A DNA stretch of 64,000 nucleotides from Campylobacter lari (GTDB taxonomy: Bacteria > Campylobacterota > Campylobacteria > Campylobacterales > Campylobacteraceae): NCBI RefSeq assembly GCF_004357905.1, contig NZ_SMTT01000006.1, positions 1 to 64,000 of the forward strand, given 5' to 3'. Below the pieces are notes generated by a model. That model saw only the letters and a program-made list of their open reading frames with translations. It was not told the DNA's origin and ran no database searches. Both the position numbers and the translations under genes were made by a program. Positions 38,977-48,043 of the stretch are shown in pieces; position 1 is the first letter of the stretch; the number at the start of each line of letters is the position of its first letter.

Positions 38977-40324
38977 TTTCTTCAAAAAGTTCTTTTACTC
39001 TTGTTTCTAAAAAGTCTTTAAATTCAGCACTTGTAGCTTCAGCACGCATGATAAGATATGGACTTGTATTAGAAGCACGCAAAAGCGCCCAGCCTTCTTT
39101 AAAGGTAATTCTAACTCCGTCAATTTCATTACAATCAAGCACATTTTCAAAAGCATTTGCTTTTACTTTTTCTTTAAATTTTTCTATGATTTGAAATTTA
39201 TTTTCCTCACTAACCTTAAGCTTGATCTCTTCACTTGCATAAAGTTTTGGTAATTCTTTAACTAATTTTTCTATATCAAAACCATTTACCAAAAGCTCTA
39301 AGGTTCTTAAAAATGCATAAATTCCATCATCATAACCAAAATATCTATCTTTAAAGAAAATATGCCCGCTAAGCTCTGCTGCTATGTCTATATTTTGCTC
39401 TTTCATCATTTTTTTAATATTAGAATGCCCAGTCTTACCCATCATGATAAAACCAAATTTAGCTACCTCATCAAAAAGGTTTTTAGAGCATTTTACTTCA
39501 CCTAAAACTCTAGGATTTTTTATATTTTTAGCAAACAAATAGCAAAGCTCATCGCCCTTAAATACATAGTCTTTACTTGCTACTACTAAACGATCCCCAT
39601 CTCCGTCAAAAGCAAAGCCCATTTTTGCATTTTCATTTTCTTTTAGCGCAACTTGCAATGCGTGTAAATTTTCAAGCTCTGTTGGATCGGGCGCGTGATT
39701 TGGGAAATTTCCATCAGGATTTTCAAATAAAATTCGTGCATTAAGATTTAATTTTTCCACCAAAGGCTTTATAATCACTCCAGTAGCTCCATTTGCACAA
39801 TCAATAATGATTTTTTCTTTATAGCCCTTAAGATGTGAAAAATGTTTAACTAAAAAGTCTATATATAAGCTTTTAATATCATAATTTTCATATCTTAAAT
39901 CATCATTGATTTCAAGTTCTAAATACTCTTGCACTTTTAAAGAAAGCTTTTTCAAATCAGCGCCAAAAAAACTTTCTTTGTTAATCGTTATTTTAAAGCC
40001 ATTGTATTCTTTTGGATTATGCGAACCTGTTATCATGATGTTTGCATCAAAAATATCATCAAAAAATAGACTAAAATACCCCATAGGAGTTGGTGCTAAG
40101 CCTATATTGAAAACTTGCATATTAGCTTTATTTAAACCGCTGATTAAATAGTTAAAAAGTTCATTTGCACTATATCTTGCATCATAGCCTACGCTTACTT
40201 TCTCACAACCCCTTGATTTCATTTCTAAACCCAAAGCATAGCCTATAGCTTTTACACTTTTTTCATTTAACTCACTTGGGTAAAGCCCTCTTATATCATA
40301 CTCTCTAAAAATCAAATCTAACAT
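38957..40324 (-). CDS. phosphomannomutase/phosphoglucomutase
   Basis: Alpha-D-phosphohexomutase of the AlgC type (455 residues), supplying hexose 1-phosphates for surface glycans. It shows the phosphoserine loop ITGSHNPKEYNG (about 97), the metal loop FDGDGDRLV (about 235), the sugar-binding GELSGH-like AAELSGHIFF (about 318) and a C-terminal phosphate-binding LLRASNTSPYLIMRAE (about 415). The homologous C. jejuni gene is Cj1407c, near fliL there. Its 3' end overlaps tilS by 20 bp convergently. Confidence 0.92.
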   Translation of the reverse strand: MLDLIFREYDIRGLYPSELNEKSVKAIGYALGLEMKSRGCEKVSVGYDARYSANELFNYLISGLNKANMQVFNIGLAPTPMGYFSLFFDDIFDANIMITGSHNPKEYNGFKITINKESFFGADLKKLSLKVQEYLELEINDDLRYENYDIKSLYIDFLVKHFSHLKGYKEKIIIDCANGATGVIIKPLVEKLNLNARILFENPDGNFPNHAPDPTELENLHALQVALKENENAKMGFAFDGDGDRLVVASKDYVFKGDELCYLFAKNIKNPRVLGEVKCSKNLFDEVAKFGFIMMGKTGHSNIKKMMKEQNIDIAAELSGHIFFKDRYFGYDDGIYAFLRTLELLVNGFDIEKLVKELPKLYASEEIKLKVSEENKFQIIEKFKEKVKANAFENVLDCNEIDGVRITFKEGWALLRASNTSPYLIMRAEATSAEFKDFLETRVKELFEEIIKELA

Positions 40325-40325
40325 T

Positions 40326-41324
40326 TTAATCCTTTTGTCTTCTAAGTTCTAATTTTGCTTGTTTTAAACTTTCTTCTATGTTTTCATTTTTGCTTGATAA
40401 ACAAAGTTTAATTTCTAACTTTACATTTTGTTCTTTAAATTCAAAACAATATTTTTGCATAAAATTTTCAAGCATTTGAAGCTTGCTTTGTACAAAGGCT
40501 ATATTTTCATTTTCAAATACAATAATAAAATAATCCTTATCATCTTTAAAAACCCTAGCATGTAAAGCTTTTTTTAAAATCCTAGCAAATTCATGCATTA
40601 TAAACTCGCCCATTTTTGAGTCTTTTTGATGATAGATTTCATTGATATTTTTTACTTCAATCAAGGCTAAATGAAAATTTTCAAGTCCTTGGGCATATCT
40701 TCTTAAGGCCTTTAAATTTGGCAAATTGGTTAAAGTGTCAAAAAAGGCTATTTTATAAGCTTTATACACTAAAAATCCTATCAACACCAAAGAAGCAAAT
40801 TCATAATAACCCAAATCAACACTATTGTAAAATAAAAATTGCACGCTCAAGCCCATATAAGCAAGTAAAAAATGAAAATCATTATTTTTAAAATATGAAA
40901 ATAATAAAAATATCATTCCTACCCAAAACACACAAAAGCTTAACTCACTAATAGGCTTAAAAAATTGCGTTGAAAGGCCAAAAATTTCACTTGTAATGCT
41001 TGCATTAAAATTAGTACTTGTGCTAAGTATTAACGCTACAAAACCCATAAAGGCTAAATACGCAAATTTAATAAAATTAATTCTTTCAAAAACAAGCTTA
41101 CTATCTTGCAAAAACACAAAAAGCACAAAAGAAAAAGGTAAAAATACCGAGATAAACAAATGCGCTTGATATTCACTTGCCACTAAAGATAAAGCCCTAG
41201 CACATAAAATCAACAAAAGCAAGAAAAAAATCTTATTTTGCTTAAAAAAATAAGCTAAAAATAAAGCTAAAAATTCCAAAACAAAACTAAAAGAAGGTAA
41301 AAAAGATAATAAAACTAAACTCAA
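40326..41324 (-). CDS. membrane protein with a degenerate GGDEF domain
   Basis: A 332-residue protein with about seven hydrophobic segments (residues 1-190), then a GGDEF-like domain (about 192-332). The domain start DTLTNLPNLKALRRY is the typical DxLTxLPNR region. At the place of the GG(D/E)EF loop it reads FKDDKDYFIIVF, so the catalytic Gly-Gly-Asp/Glu is missing and cyclase activity is unlikely. Start is a TTG with AAGG 8 nt upstream; a TATAAT lies at 41358-41363. One base separates it from the phosphohexomutase, suggesting co-transcription. Possible role: a sensor or scaffold; unproven. Confidence 0.75.
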   Translation of the reverse strand: MSLVLLSFLPSFSFVLEFLALFLAYFFKQNKIFFLLLLILCARALSLVASEYQAHLFISVFLPFSFVLFVFLQDSKLVFERINFIKFAYLAFMGFVALILSTSTNFNASITSEIFGLSTQFFKPISELSFCVFWVGMIFLLFSYFKNNDFHFLLAYMGLSVQFLFYNSVDLGYYEFASLVLIGFLVYKAYKIAFFDTLTNLPNLKALRRYAQGLENFHLALIEVKNINEIYHQKDSKMGEFIMHEFARILKKALHARVFKDDKDYFIIVFENENIAFVQSKLQMLENFMQKYCFEFKEQNVKLEIKLCLSSKNENIEESLKQAKLELRRQKD

Positions 41325-41357
41325 TCAAATAACCTTAATTTAAAAATAATTTTAAAA

Positions 41358-41363
41358 ATTATA
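41358..41363 (-). promoter_or_regulatory. -10 element of the GGDEF-like gene
   Basis: TGTATAAT (extended -10) on the minus strand about 34 nt upstream of the TTG start. Confidence 0.45.
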
Positions 41364-41578
41364 CAACAATTTTGAATTATTTTTTTAATACATATTATAA
41401 GTAAAATAAAAAATAGAAATTAAAATAAATATGCCTGAAATATGCTTAGTAAAAAATAATGTAATTTATCTTAGATAGTTAAATTTCAAAGCAACAAATG
41501 ATAACACGAAAAAACTTTTAAAATAAAACTTTATGAAATTAAAAAGCTAATAAATATATTAAAATCATTAAATTGTTT

Positions 41579-41788
41579 TTATTTAAATTTTGCAATTTCA
41601 TCTTGTATGGTTTGATTTATCTCAAGTAGCTCTTCATAATTTTTTTTATTTTTTTCCAAAAGTTCATCAAATTTAAAGCCAAGCATAACGATGCGATATA
41701 AATTAGGTTTGTATTTTCTCCAATTATACAAAGTGCTAACATCAATATCTAATTCATATGCCATATCGCGTTTGCTCTTTTTTGCCAT
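41579..41788 (-). CDS. small HTH protein
   Basis: A 69-residue protein with a helix-turn-helix at residues 7-27 (DMAYELDIDVSTLYNWRKYK) and a Glu/Lys/Asn-rich helical tail that could dimerise. It resembles small phage- or element-type regulators; the exact family is not recognised. It is divergent from the TM2/P-loop pair, with 168 bp between starts, so it may control them. The 254 bp downstream, up to 41324, hold only AT-rich sequence and the promoter of the GGDEF-like gene. Confidence 0.7.
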   Translation of the reverse strand: MAKKSKRDMAYELDIDVSTLYNWRKYKPNLYRIVMLGFKFDELLEKNKKNYEELLEINQTIQDEIAKFK

Positions 41789-41956
41789 AAGCTACCCTAA
41801 ATTTTTAAATACTTATGGGCTGATTTTACATTAAAAATTCTTTATTAAAAACAATTGAAATATTCTATGTTTTATTTAATTAATATTGATTATTTCAATA
41901 TTAATTAAGCTAAATTGTGGAATAATTTAATATCATTTTTTAAAAAGGAGTTTTTT

Positions 41957-42430
41957 GTGGATAAAGTGGATTCGATAGCAAACATTGCGTGGGCTATTGG
42001 TGGTGATTATGAATTAGATTTAATTGAACAAAAGCTTGGAAAATTTTCTAGCGAACAATTAAAGCAATTTGATAGTAGGATAGATAAACTAAATTTAAAA
42101 GAAGCACCAAAATTACGATTTTTAACATTTTTTTTCGGTGCTTTTGGAATTGCTAGATTTATGACTGGGCGAAAAGTTGCAGGTTGGATAAGAATATTTC
42201 TTTTGGTTGCTATACTTATTCTTCCACGGATTGTGTTTAATGGACTCCAAAGTGAATTCGCAGGGATTGCATTTGTATTTGGAGGTGCAATTTTAATCGG
42301 TTTAAAAATCTTAATTATAATTTTATGGATTTGGGATATTACAAGAGCTGATGATTTGGCTTATAGTTATAATTTTTATCAAATTATGGATTTGATACAA
42401 AATATAGAAAATGAAGATAAACAAGAATAA
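41957..42430 (+). CDS. TM2-domain membrane protein
   Basis: A 157-residue protein. The soluble N-terminal part (1-45) reads like a degenerate repeat (IEQKLGKFSSEQLKQFDSRI). A TM2-type pair of helices follows: FLTFFFGAFGIARFMTGR with the small-residue/Arg-Phe turn, a middle hydrophobic segment, and the closing WIWDITRADD. I chose the GTG at 41957 because AAAAAGGAG lies 7 nt upstream. The frame is open to a TTG at 41915 without a ribosome site. The gene is followed after 3 bp by a P-loop protein, so the two probably work together. Confidence 0.72.
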   Translation: MDKVDSIANIAWAIGGDYELDLIEQKLGKFSSEQLKQFDSRIDKLNLKEAPKLRFLTFFFGAFGIARFMTGRKVAGWIRIFLLVAILILPRIVFNGLQSEFAGIAFVFGGAILIGLKILIIILWIWDITRADDLAYSYNFYQIMDLIQNIENEDKQE

Positions 42431-42433
42431 ATA

Positions 42434-42913
42434 ATGATGAATTTTAACGCGTTAATTACACTTCAAGGTGCAGCTAACACAGGAAAAACTGCAAGCATTT
42501 CTCGTGCATTTTTACGTACCTTAGAAAAGAAGCCTTTGATAAGATATTTTAAATATTATGAAAAAGGAGATTTTATAGCCATAGTAGAATTTAAAGATCA
42601 ATATGTGTCTTTTTGCTCAGCTGGTGATGATTTGGAACTTGTAAATAAATTTGAGCTCTTAAATAAGGAAGCTTTGGAGCAAGGTGTAAAGTGCTTCGAT
42701 GTTTTTATAGTTGCATATCGCACAAGGGGTAAAACTTGTGAAATTATAAAACAATACTTAGAGCAAAATACTCAAGCGAGAGTTAAAGAGTTTAAAAGCC
42801 TAATTAAGAGTGAGTTTTATGAGGAAAATGGGAAATTTTTACAGACAAAAATGGAGAAATATGTAGAGCAGTGTTCTGAAGAGCTTTACAAAACGATTAA
42901 ATCTTTTCTTTAG
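42434..42913 (+). CDS. small P-loop NTPase of unknown family
   Basis: A 159-residue protein starting ITLQGAANTGKTASI, a Walker A motif (GxxxxGKT). A possible Walker B strand is CFDVFIVAYRT (about 95), followed by RGKTCEII. The C-terminal half is helical and charged. It could be a small nucleotide kinase or GTPase-like switch; I do not recognise the family. It is 3 bp after the TM2 gene and has no strong ribosome site of its own, which suggests coupled translation. A second ATG lies one codon in. Confidence 0.68.
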   Translation: MMNFNALITLQGAANTGKTASISRAFLRTLEKKPLIRYFKYYEKGDFIAIVEFKDQYVSFCSAGDDLELVNKFELLNKEALEQGVKCFDVFIVAYRTRGKTCEIIKQYLEQNTQARVKEFKSLIKSEFYEENGKFLQTKMEKYVEQCSEELYKTIKSFL

Positions 42914-43000
42914 TATGATATTTTAGGTTTGACTTGATTCAAGCCCTTCTTCATTCAAAAGTTTTTCGCTACAATATCTAGAAAATTCTTAAGGAAAATT

Positions 43001-44575
43001 ATGGTAGAAATAAAAAATCTCACTATGCGTTTTGCAAATCAACTTTTATTTGAAGATGTAAATTTAAAATTAAACCGTGGTGAAAGATATGGACTTATAG
43101 GTGCAAATGGCGCAGGAAAATCAACCTTTTTAAAAATTCTCTCAGGTGAAATAGAATCAAGCAGTGGAGAAATTTGCATAGATCCAAATTTAAAAATCGC
43201 AGTGTTAGGACAAGATCAATTTGCTTTTGAAAACTACACTATCAAAGATGCGGTAATGTGTGCAAATAAAAGATTATATGATGCACTAAAAGAAAAAGAA
43301 AAACTTTATATGAGTGAAGAATTTACCGATGAAATCAATGATAGATTAAGCGAGCTTGAAATCATAACAGCAGAAGAAGATCCAAACTATGATTGCGAAC
43401 TTAGATGTGAAAAAATTCTTAGCTCTTTAAATATTAAAGATTTTAATGCTCTCATGAGTACTTTACAAAGTGCGGATAAATTTAAAGTTTTATTAGCTCA
43501 AGTATTATTTTTAGGTGCTGATGTATTATTTTTAGATGAACCTACAAACAACCTTGACTTAGAAGCTATTTCTTGGCTTGAAAATGAACTTTTAAGACAT
43601 GAGGGAACTTTAGTAGTAATTAGCCATGATAGACATTTTCTAAATAAAGTTTGTACAAGAATTTTAGATGTGGATTTTAAACAAATACGCGATTTTGCTG
43701 GAAATTATGATGATTGGTATATGGCTTCAACCTTGCTTGCTAAACAAGCTGAACTCAAACGCGATAAAACCTTAAAAGAAAGAGAAGAATTAGAAAATTT
43801 CATACGCCGTTTTAGTGCTAATGCTTCAAAAGCCAAACAAGCTACAAGTAGAGCTAAAGCTTTAGAAAAACTTGAGCTTGAAGAGATTAAAACTTCAAGT
43901 AGGCGTGATCCTAGTATAGTTTTTAGAACAAATAGAGAAATAGGAAATGAAGTTTTAGAATTAAAAGGTATTAGCAAAGCTTATGATAAAACTTTATTTG
44001 AGAATTTAGAATTAAAATTAGAAAAAGGTGATAAAATAGCCTTAATCGGAGCAAATGGTGTTGGAAAAAGCACTTTAGCTAAAATCATTGCATCAAAATT
44101 AGAACCTGATAGTGGCCACATCCACCTTGGTGCTACCATAGAAATGGGATATTTTTCACAAGATACGACAAATTTAATCAATGAAAATTTGAAACTTTAT
44201 GAATGGTTAATGAGTGAAAAATTCAAAGATTTAGATGAAATTCGCAAATGTCTTGGTAGAATGCTCTTTAGCGGAAGTGATCAAGAAAAAATGGCTTCTA
44301 GCTTAAGTGGAGGTGAAAAACACCGCTTAATGCTTTCAAGATTAATGTTAGAACGCGGAAATTTCTTGCTTTTAGATGAACCGGATAATCATTTAGATCT
44401 TGAAAGTATCATTGCATTAGGTGAAGCCTTGTATAATTTCAAAGGTTGTGTGATATGCATAAGCCACGATAGAGAGCTAATTAGTGCTTTTGCTAATCGT
44501 ATATGGTTTTTAGAAGATGGGAAATTAACAGACTTTAAAGGAAATTATGACGAATTTTTAGGAGGTTTAGAATGA
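43001..44575 (+). CDS. ybiT: ABC-F ATPase, YbiT type
   Basis: A soluble ABC-F protein (524 residues) acting on ribosomes rather than in transport. Two nucleotide-binding domains: Walker A GANGAGKST (about 35) and GANGVGKST (about 348); Walker B VLFLDEPTNNLD and FLLLDEPDNHLD; signature LSGGEKHRL in the second domain only. The first signature is replaced by STLQSADKFKV, as is usual for YbiT (which also lacks it in E. coli). The linker FSANASKAKQATSRAKALEKLELEEIK is typical. Overlaps the next gene by 4 nt. Confidence 0.92.
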   Translation: MVEIKNLTMRFANQLLFEDVNLKLNRGERYGLIGANGAGKSTFLKILSGEIESSSGEICIDPNLKIAVLGQDQFAFENYTIKDAVMCANKRLYDALKEKEKLYMSEEFTDEINDRLSELEIITAEEDPNYDCELRCEKILSSLNIKDFNALMSTLQSADKFKVLLAQVLFLGADVLFLDEPTNNLDLEAISWLENELLRHEGTLVVISHDRHFLNKVCTRILDVDFKQIRDFAGNYDDWYMASTLLAKQAELKRDKTLKEREELENFIRRFSANASKAKQATSRAKALEKLELEEIKTSSRRDPSIVFRTNREIGNEVLELKGISKAYDKTLFENLELKLEKGDKIALIGANGVGKSTLAKIIASKLEPDSGHIHLGATIEMGYFSQDTTNLINENLKLYEWLMSEKFKDLDEIRKCLGRMLFSGSDQEKMASSLSGGEKHRLMLSRLMLERGNFLLLDEPDNHLDLESIIALGEALYNFKGCVICISHDRELISAFANRIWFLEDGKLTDFKGNYDEFLGGLE

Positions 44576-44904
44576 ATTCGTTTAAGATAAAATATGCAGC
44601 TGGTTTTGGACATTTTACTCAAAATCACAGAGGTTTTGGCCCAACTATTTATGTAGAAGAAAGTATTGATTTTCAAAGTGAAAAAGATTATTTTGACTAT
44701 GTTGAATTTTATGAAAAATTCAGCAAAGAAGATGATACTTATTTTCACATTTCATTTTTAGAAGATCGCCCTTTAACTTCTCAAGAATTAGAAAGTAGAA
44801 ATGCTTATAGAAAACTAAGAGATGAGCGCTGTAATAAAGCTAGAGAAGAGTTTATCAAAAACAATGAAATAGAAGCTGAATACTACCCAACTCATGGTGA
44901 TTAA
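44572..44904 (+). CDS. conserved small protein, function unknown
   Basis: A 110-residue acidic, aromatic-rich protein without signal peptide or membrane helix (for example FGHFTQNHRGFGPTIYVEES, DYFDYVEFYEKFSKEDDTYFH). It starts inside the stop of the ABC-F gene (ATGA overlap), so it is translated from the same message and may act with that ribosome-associated ATPase. No family recognised. Confidence 0.7.
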   Translation: MNSFKIKYAAGFGHFTQNHRGFGPTIYVEESIDFQSEKDYFDYVEFYEKFSKEDDTYFHISFLEDRPLTSQELESRNAYRKLRDERCNKAREEFIKNNEIEAEYYPTHGD

Positions 44905-44954
44905 GGAATGATTTTTGCTTGTTTTTTCCTTGTAATATTTTGAAAGGAGAAAAC

Positions 44955-45287
44955 ATGCAAGTTAACCATGATAATTTATCGGTTAAAGAGTATGGATATG
45001 GTCAAAGTAGTGCCTATAAAAGCACTCAAGGAGCTAATGAAGACTTTATGTCTTTACTTAGTCAAAACAATAGCGAAAATTTAAACGAGCAAAGTATAAA
45101 ACTTGATGAGCTTTTTTCAAAAGCCATGAGTCAAGATCAATTTAGCACAGGAATTTTTAGCTCAAATATGTCAAATATTTACAATTATCGTTTTAGAGGA
45201 CAAAACGAAACTCCTATGCAAGTTAATATAGAAGAAAAACAAGAGCCACAAAAAGATATGGTAAAAGATCTTTTAAATTCTTTATGA
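44955..45287 (+). CDS. hypothetical protein, function unknown
   Basis: A 110-residue Ser/Gln/Asn-rich protein (MQVNHDNLSVKEYGYGQSSA at the start; DMVKDLLNSL at the end). It has no signal peptide, no membrane helix and little predicted fold. I chose the ATG at 44955 because of AAAGGAG 8 nt upstream. Composition and the lack of a classical signal resemble flagellum-associated or flagellum-secreted Campylobacter proteins, but that is only a resemblance. It lies 50 bp after the previous gene. Confidence 0.65.
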   Translation: MQVNHDNLSVKEYGYGQSSAYKSTQGANEDFMSLLSQNNSENLNEQSIKLDELFSKAMSQDQFSTGIFSSNMSNIYNYRFRGQNETPMQVNIEEKQEPQKDMVKDLLNSL

Positions 45288-45291
45288 AAAT

Positions 45292-45313
45292 GAAGTAAGC
45301 AAACGCTTACTTC
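45292..45313. terminator. bidirectional terminator between 44955 gene and yigZ
   Basis: GAAGTAAGC/GCTTACTTC, 9 perfect pairs with a 4-nt loop, between convergent genes and overlapping the yigZ stop. Confidence 0.55.
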
Positions 45314-45888
45314 CAAATAAGTCCACTAAATTCAAACTCTTTTGCAAATTTTTTAAATTCCTCTTCTTCTTTTGCATTAACACTTAAAATCAATTCAACA
45401 TTTTCTTGAAATTTTTTTTCATAAGAAATGTTATTTTTATTTAAAAAATGCTCAAATCTTGCATAAAGATAAAAAGGAATGTTTAAACTTAAAATATTTT
45501 TAGCTTCAAATTCTAAAAGCATTGCATTTAAAATAGCTTCATTTGTAGCTTCACTATAAGCTCTTACAAGACCACCTGTACCAAGTTTAATCCCTCCAAA
45601 ATAACGCACCACAATCACCGCACAATTAACAAGCAAAGCCCCTCTTAATACATTCAAACAAGGCATAGCAGAAGTTCCTTTTGGCTCACCATCATCGCTT
45701 TTATCTTCTATGATTTGATCAAATTCATTTAAATACCTATAAGCATATACAAAATGCACGGCTTTTAAATGCTCATTTCTTAGCTTTTGCATTAAAGTTT
45801 GAAAATCTTCAAAAGGACATAAAAAAGACAAAAAAGTTGATTTTTTGATTTCTATTTTTGCTTGATAAATTTGATCAATAGTTTTCAT
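45307..45888 (-). CDS. YigZ/IMPACT family protein
   Basis: A 193-residue member of the YigZ (UPF0029/Impact) family, thought to act with nucleic acids or translation stress. The family core is visible: HFVYAYRY, SDDGEPKGTSAMPCLNVL, NCAVIVVRYFGGIKLGTGGLVRAYSEAT. A reduced C-terminal ferredoxin-like half follows. A divergent promoter region separates it from galU. Confidence 0.88.
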   Translation of the reverse strand: MKTIDQIYQAKIEIKKSTFLSFLCPFEDFQTLMQKLRNEHLKAVHFVYAYRYLNEFDQIIEDKSDDGEPKGTSAMPCLNVLRGALLVNCAVIVVRYFGGIKLGTGGLVRAYSEATNEAILNAMLLEFEAKNILSLNIPFYLYARFEHFLNKNNISYEKKFQENVELILSVNAKEEEEFKKFAKEFEFSGLIWK

Positions 45889-45924
45889 TTTTTCCTTAAA
45901 TTAGTTATAATATTTAAATAAAAT

Positions 45925-45930
45925 TATAAT
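45925..45930 (+). promoter_or_regulatory. -10 element of galU-pgi
   Basis: TATAAT about 33 nt upstream of the galU ATG, within the 74-bp divergent gap with yigZ. Confidence 0.4.
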
Positions 45931-45962
45931 CAAAACAACTTATAAAAATTTAAGGATAAACT

Positions 45963-46793
45963 ATGCTTCAAACTTGTATTTTTCCTGCAGCAGGTTATGG
46001 TACTAGATTTTTACCTGCTACAAAAACCCTACCTAAAGAAATGCTACCTATACTAACTAAGCCTTTAATTCATTATGGTGTGGATGAGGCTTTAGAAGCT
46101 GGTATGGAAACCATGGGCTTTGTTACAGGGCGTGGAAAAAGGGCTTTGGAGGATTATTTTGATATTTCTTATGAACTTGAACACCAAATCGCAGGTACTA
46201 AAAAAGAATATCTTTTAAGTGAAATAAGAACACTCATAGATCGCTGCACTTTTACTTTTACAAGACAAAATGAAATGAAAGGCTTAGGAGATGCGGTTTT
46301 AAAAGCAAAGCCTTTAGTGCAAGATGAAGCTTTTGGAGTTATTTTAGCAGATGATTTATGTGTAAATGAAGATGGGATAAATGTCTTAGCTCAAATGGTA
46401 AAAATTTATGAAAAATACCGCTGCTCTGTTATAGCTGTGATGGAAGTTGAAGCTGATCAAGTTTCAAACTATGGGGTTATAGCAGGAAATGCTGTGGAAG
46501 AGGATTTGATCATGGTAAATTCTATGGTAGAAAAACCTGATCCAAAAGATGCTCCAAGCAACTTAGCTATCATAGGAAGATACATTCTAACGCCTGATAT
46601 TTTTGGTATTTTAGAAAATACTAAAGCAGGTAAAAACGGAGAAATTCAACTAACTGATGCATTACTTTCACAAGCAACTAATAATATGGTTTTAGCTTAT
46701 AAATTTAAAGGAAAAAGGTTTGATTGTGGAAGCGTAGAAGGCTTTGTTGAGGCGACAAATTATTTTTATGAGAAAAGTAAAAATGCTAAATAA
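45963..46793 (+). CDS. galU: UTP-glucose-1-phosphate uridylyltransferase
   Basis: Makes UDP-glucose for surface glycans. The N-terminal nucleotide-binding signature FPAAGYGTRFLPATKTLPKE is clear, followed by ADDLCVNEDG (about 132), GRYILTPDIFGIL (about 205) and GEIQLTDAL (about 225). The 276 residues are normal. It overlaps pgi by 11 nt; galU-pgi-dps is also clustered in C. jejuni. Confidence 0.95.
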   Translation: MLQTCIFPAAGYGTRFLPATKTLPKEMLPILTKPLIHYGVDEALEAGMETMGFVTGRGKRALEDYFDISYELEHQIAGTKKEYLLSEIRTLIDRCTFTFTRQNEMKGLGDAVLKAKPLVQDEAFGVILADDLCVNEDGINVLAQMVKIYEKYRCSVIAVMEVEADQVSNYGVIAGNAVEEDLIMVNSMVEKPDPKDAPSNLAIIGRYILTPDIFGILENTKAGKNGEIQLTDALLSQATNNMVLAYKFKGKRFDCGSVEGFVEATNYFYEKSKNAK

Positions 46794-48006
46794 TACTTTA
46801 TTTTTTAAAACCCAAGATTTTAAAAAAATTACCGCTTATGCAAATAGAATGAATGATGAGTTAGAAAGTGGCGATATAGGGTATTATCACTTAGTAGATA
46901 CAAGCTTTGATTTAATCAAAGAAAGTAAAGAATTTATCGCAACTAAAACTCATATAGAAAATATCGTTTTAGTGGGCATGGGTGGATCAAGTTGTGGGGT
47001 TAAAGCTTTAAAAGAGCTTTTATTTGATCAAGTAGAAGAAAAAAAACTTTTCATCATAGATAATACTTCCTCACATACTTTTACCCAAACTATGCAAAAA
47101 ATAAATCCCAAAAAAACACTTTTCATCATAGCAAGCAAATCAGGTACAACTATAGAAGTGATTTCTTTATTTAAACTCATCATTGCTCATTTTGATTTTA
47201 AAAATGAAAATTTACACAAAAATTTTGTGTTTATTACTGATTTTGAGTCAAAACTTCACAAACTAGGAGAAGAATTAAACATAAAATGCTTTTTTATACC
47301 TAAAAATGTCGGTGGTAGATTTAGTGTTTTATCTGCTATTGGTATTGTTCCTTTGAGCTTTTGTGGCTATGATACTAAAGCCTTATTAGAAGGTGCAAAA
47401 GCTTGTTATGTGGATTTTTTTGAGAAAAAATGTGATCAAATTTTGCAAAAGGCTTATCATTACTGCACACATAAAAGTGCACATATTAATGTGCTTTTTT
47501 CTTATGGAGATGCTTTTAAAGGTTTTAATGAATGGTATATTCAACTAATTGCTGAAAGTCTAGGTAAAAAACAAGGCTTTAAACGCATAGGTTTAACTCC
47601 TATTGCTTTAATTGGTGCTAGAGATCAGCATAGCTTTTTACAACTTATCATGGATGGACCCAAAGATAAAACTGTTACTTTTTTAAAAATCAAAGATAGT
47701 CAAAAATCTCCTAGTATCCCGAATATAAGCTTTAATCATTTACAAAATTGTGATTTTACTAATGAAGTTAATTTACATAATCTTTTAAACGCGCAATGCG
47801 ATGCAACCATGCATGCATTAATTGCTGAAAATTTAAGTGTTGATGTAATAGAACTTGAGAAATTAGATGCTTATCACTGTGGGTATTTGATGTATTATTA
47901 TGAGTTATTTACTTCTGCATGTGGCATTATGCTTGGAATTAACACTTATGATCAACCTGGCGTAGAGGTAGGAAAATTAATACTCAAAAATATATTAAGT
48001 AAATAA
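46783..48006 (+). CDS. pgi: glucose-6-phosphate isomerase
   Basis: Interconverts glucose 6-phosphate and fructose 6-phosphate, used for gluconeogenesis and precursor supply in campylobacters. It shows VGMGGSSCGVKALKEL (about 63), the phosphate loop IIASKSGTTIEV (about 110), VGGRFSVLSAIG (about 177) and the C-terminal INTYDQPGVEVGK (about 385). The ATG at 46783 (MLNNTLFF) fits the family. The 407 residues are the short Campylobacter form. It overlaps galU by 11 nt. Confidence 0.94.
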   Translation: MLNNTLFFKTQDFKKITAYANRMNDELESGDIGYYHLVDTSFDLIKESKEFIATKTHIENIVLVGMGGSSCGVKALKELLFDQVEEKKLFIIDNTSSHTFTQTMQKINPKKTLFIIASKSGTTIEVISLFKLIIAHFDFKNENLHKNFVFITDFESKLHKLGEELNIKCFFIPKNVGGRFSVLSAIGIVPLSFCGYDTKALLEGAKACYVDFFEKKCDQILQKAYHYCTHKSAHINVLFSYGDAFKGFNEWYIQLIAESLGKKQGFKRIGLTPIALIGARDQHSFLQLIMDGPKDKTVTFLKIKDSQKSPSIPNISFNHLQNCDFTNEVNLHNLLNAQCDATMHALIAENLSVDVIELEKLDAYHCGYLMYYYELFTSACGIMLGINTYDQPGVEVGKLILKNILSK

Positions 48007-48043
48007 ATTTGCTTTATTGTAAAAAAAGAGTATAATGAAAATA

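Noticed and set aside
41431-41478. 15-codon ORF (MPEICLVKNN start) in the gap before the HTH gene
   Set aside because: No ribosome site and no support beyond an open frame.
43430-43500. Loss of the ABC signature in the first domain of the ABC-F protein
   Set aside because: E. coli YbiT also lacks it at this place, so it is a family trait rather than a novelty.
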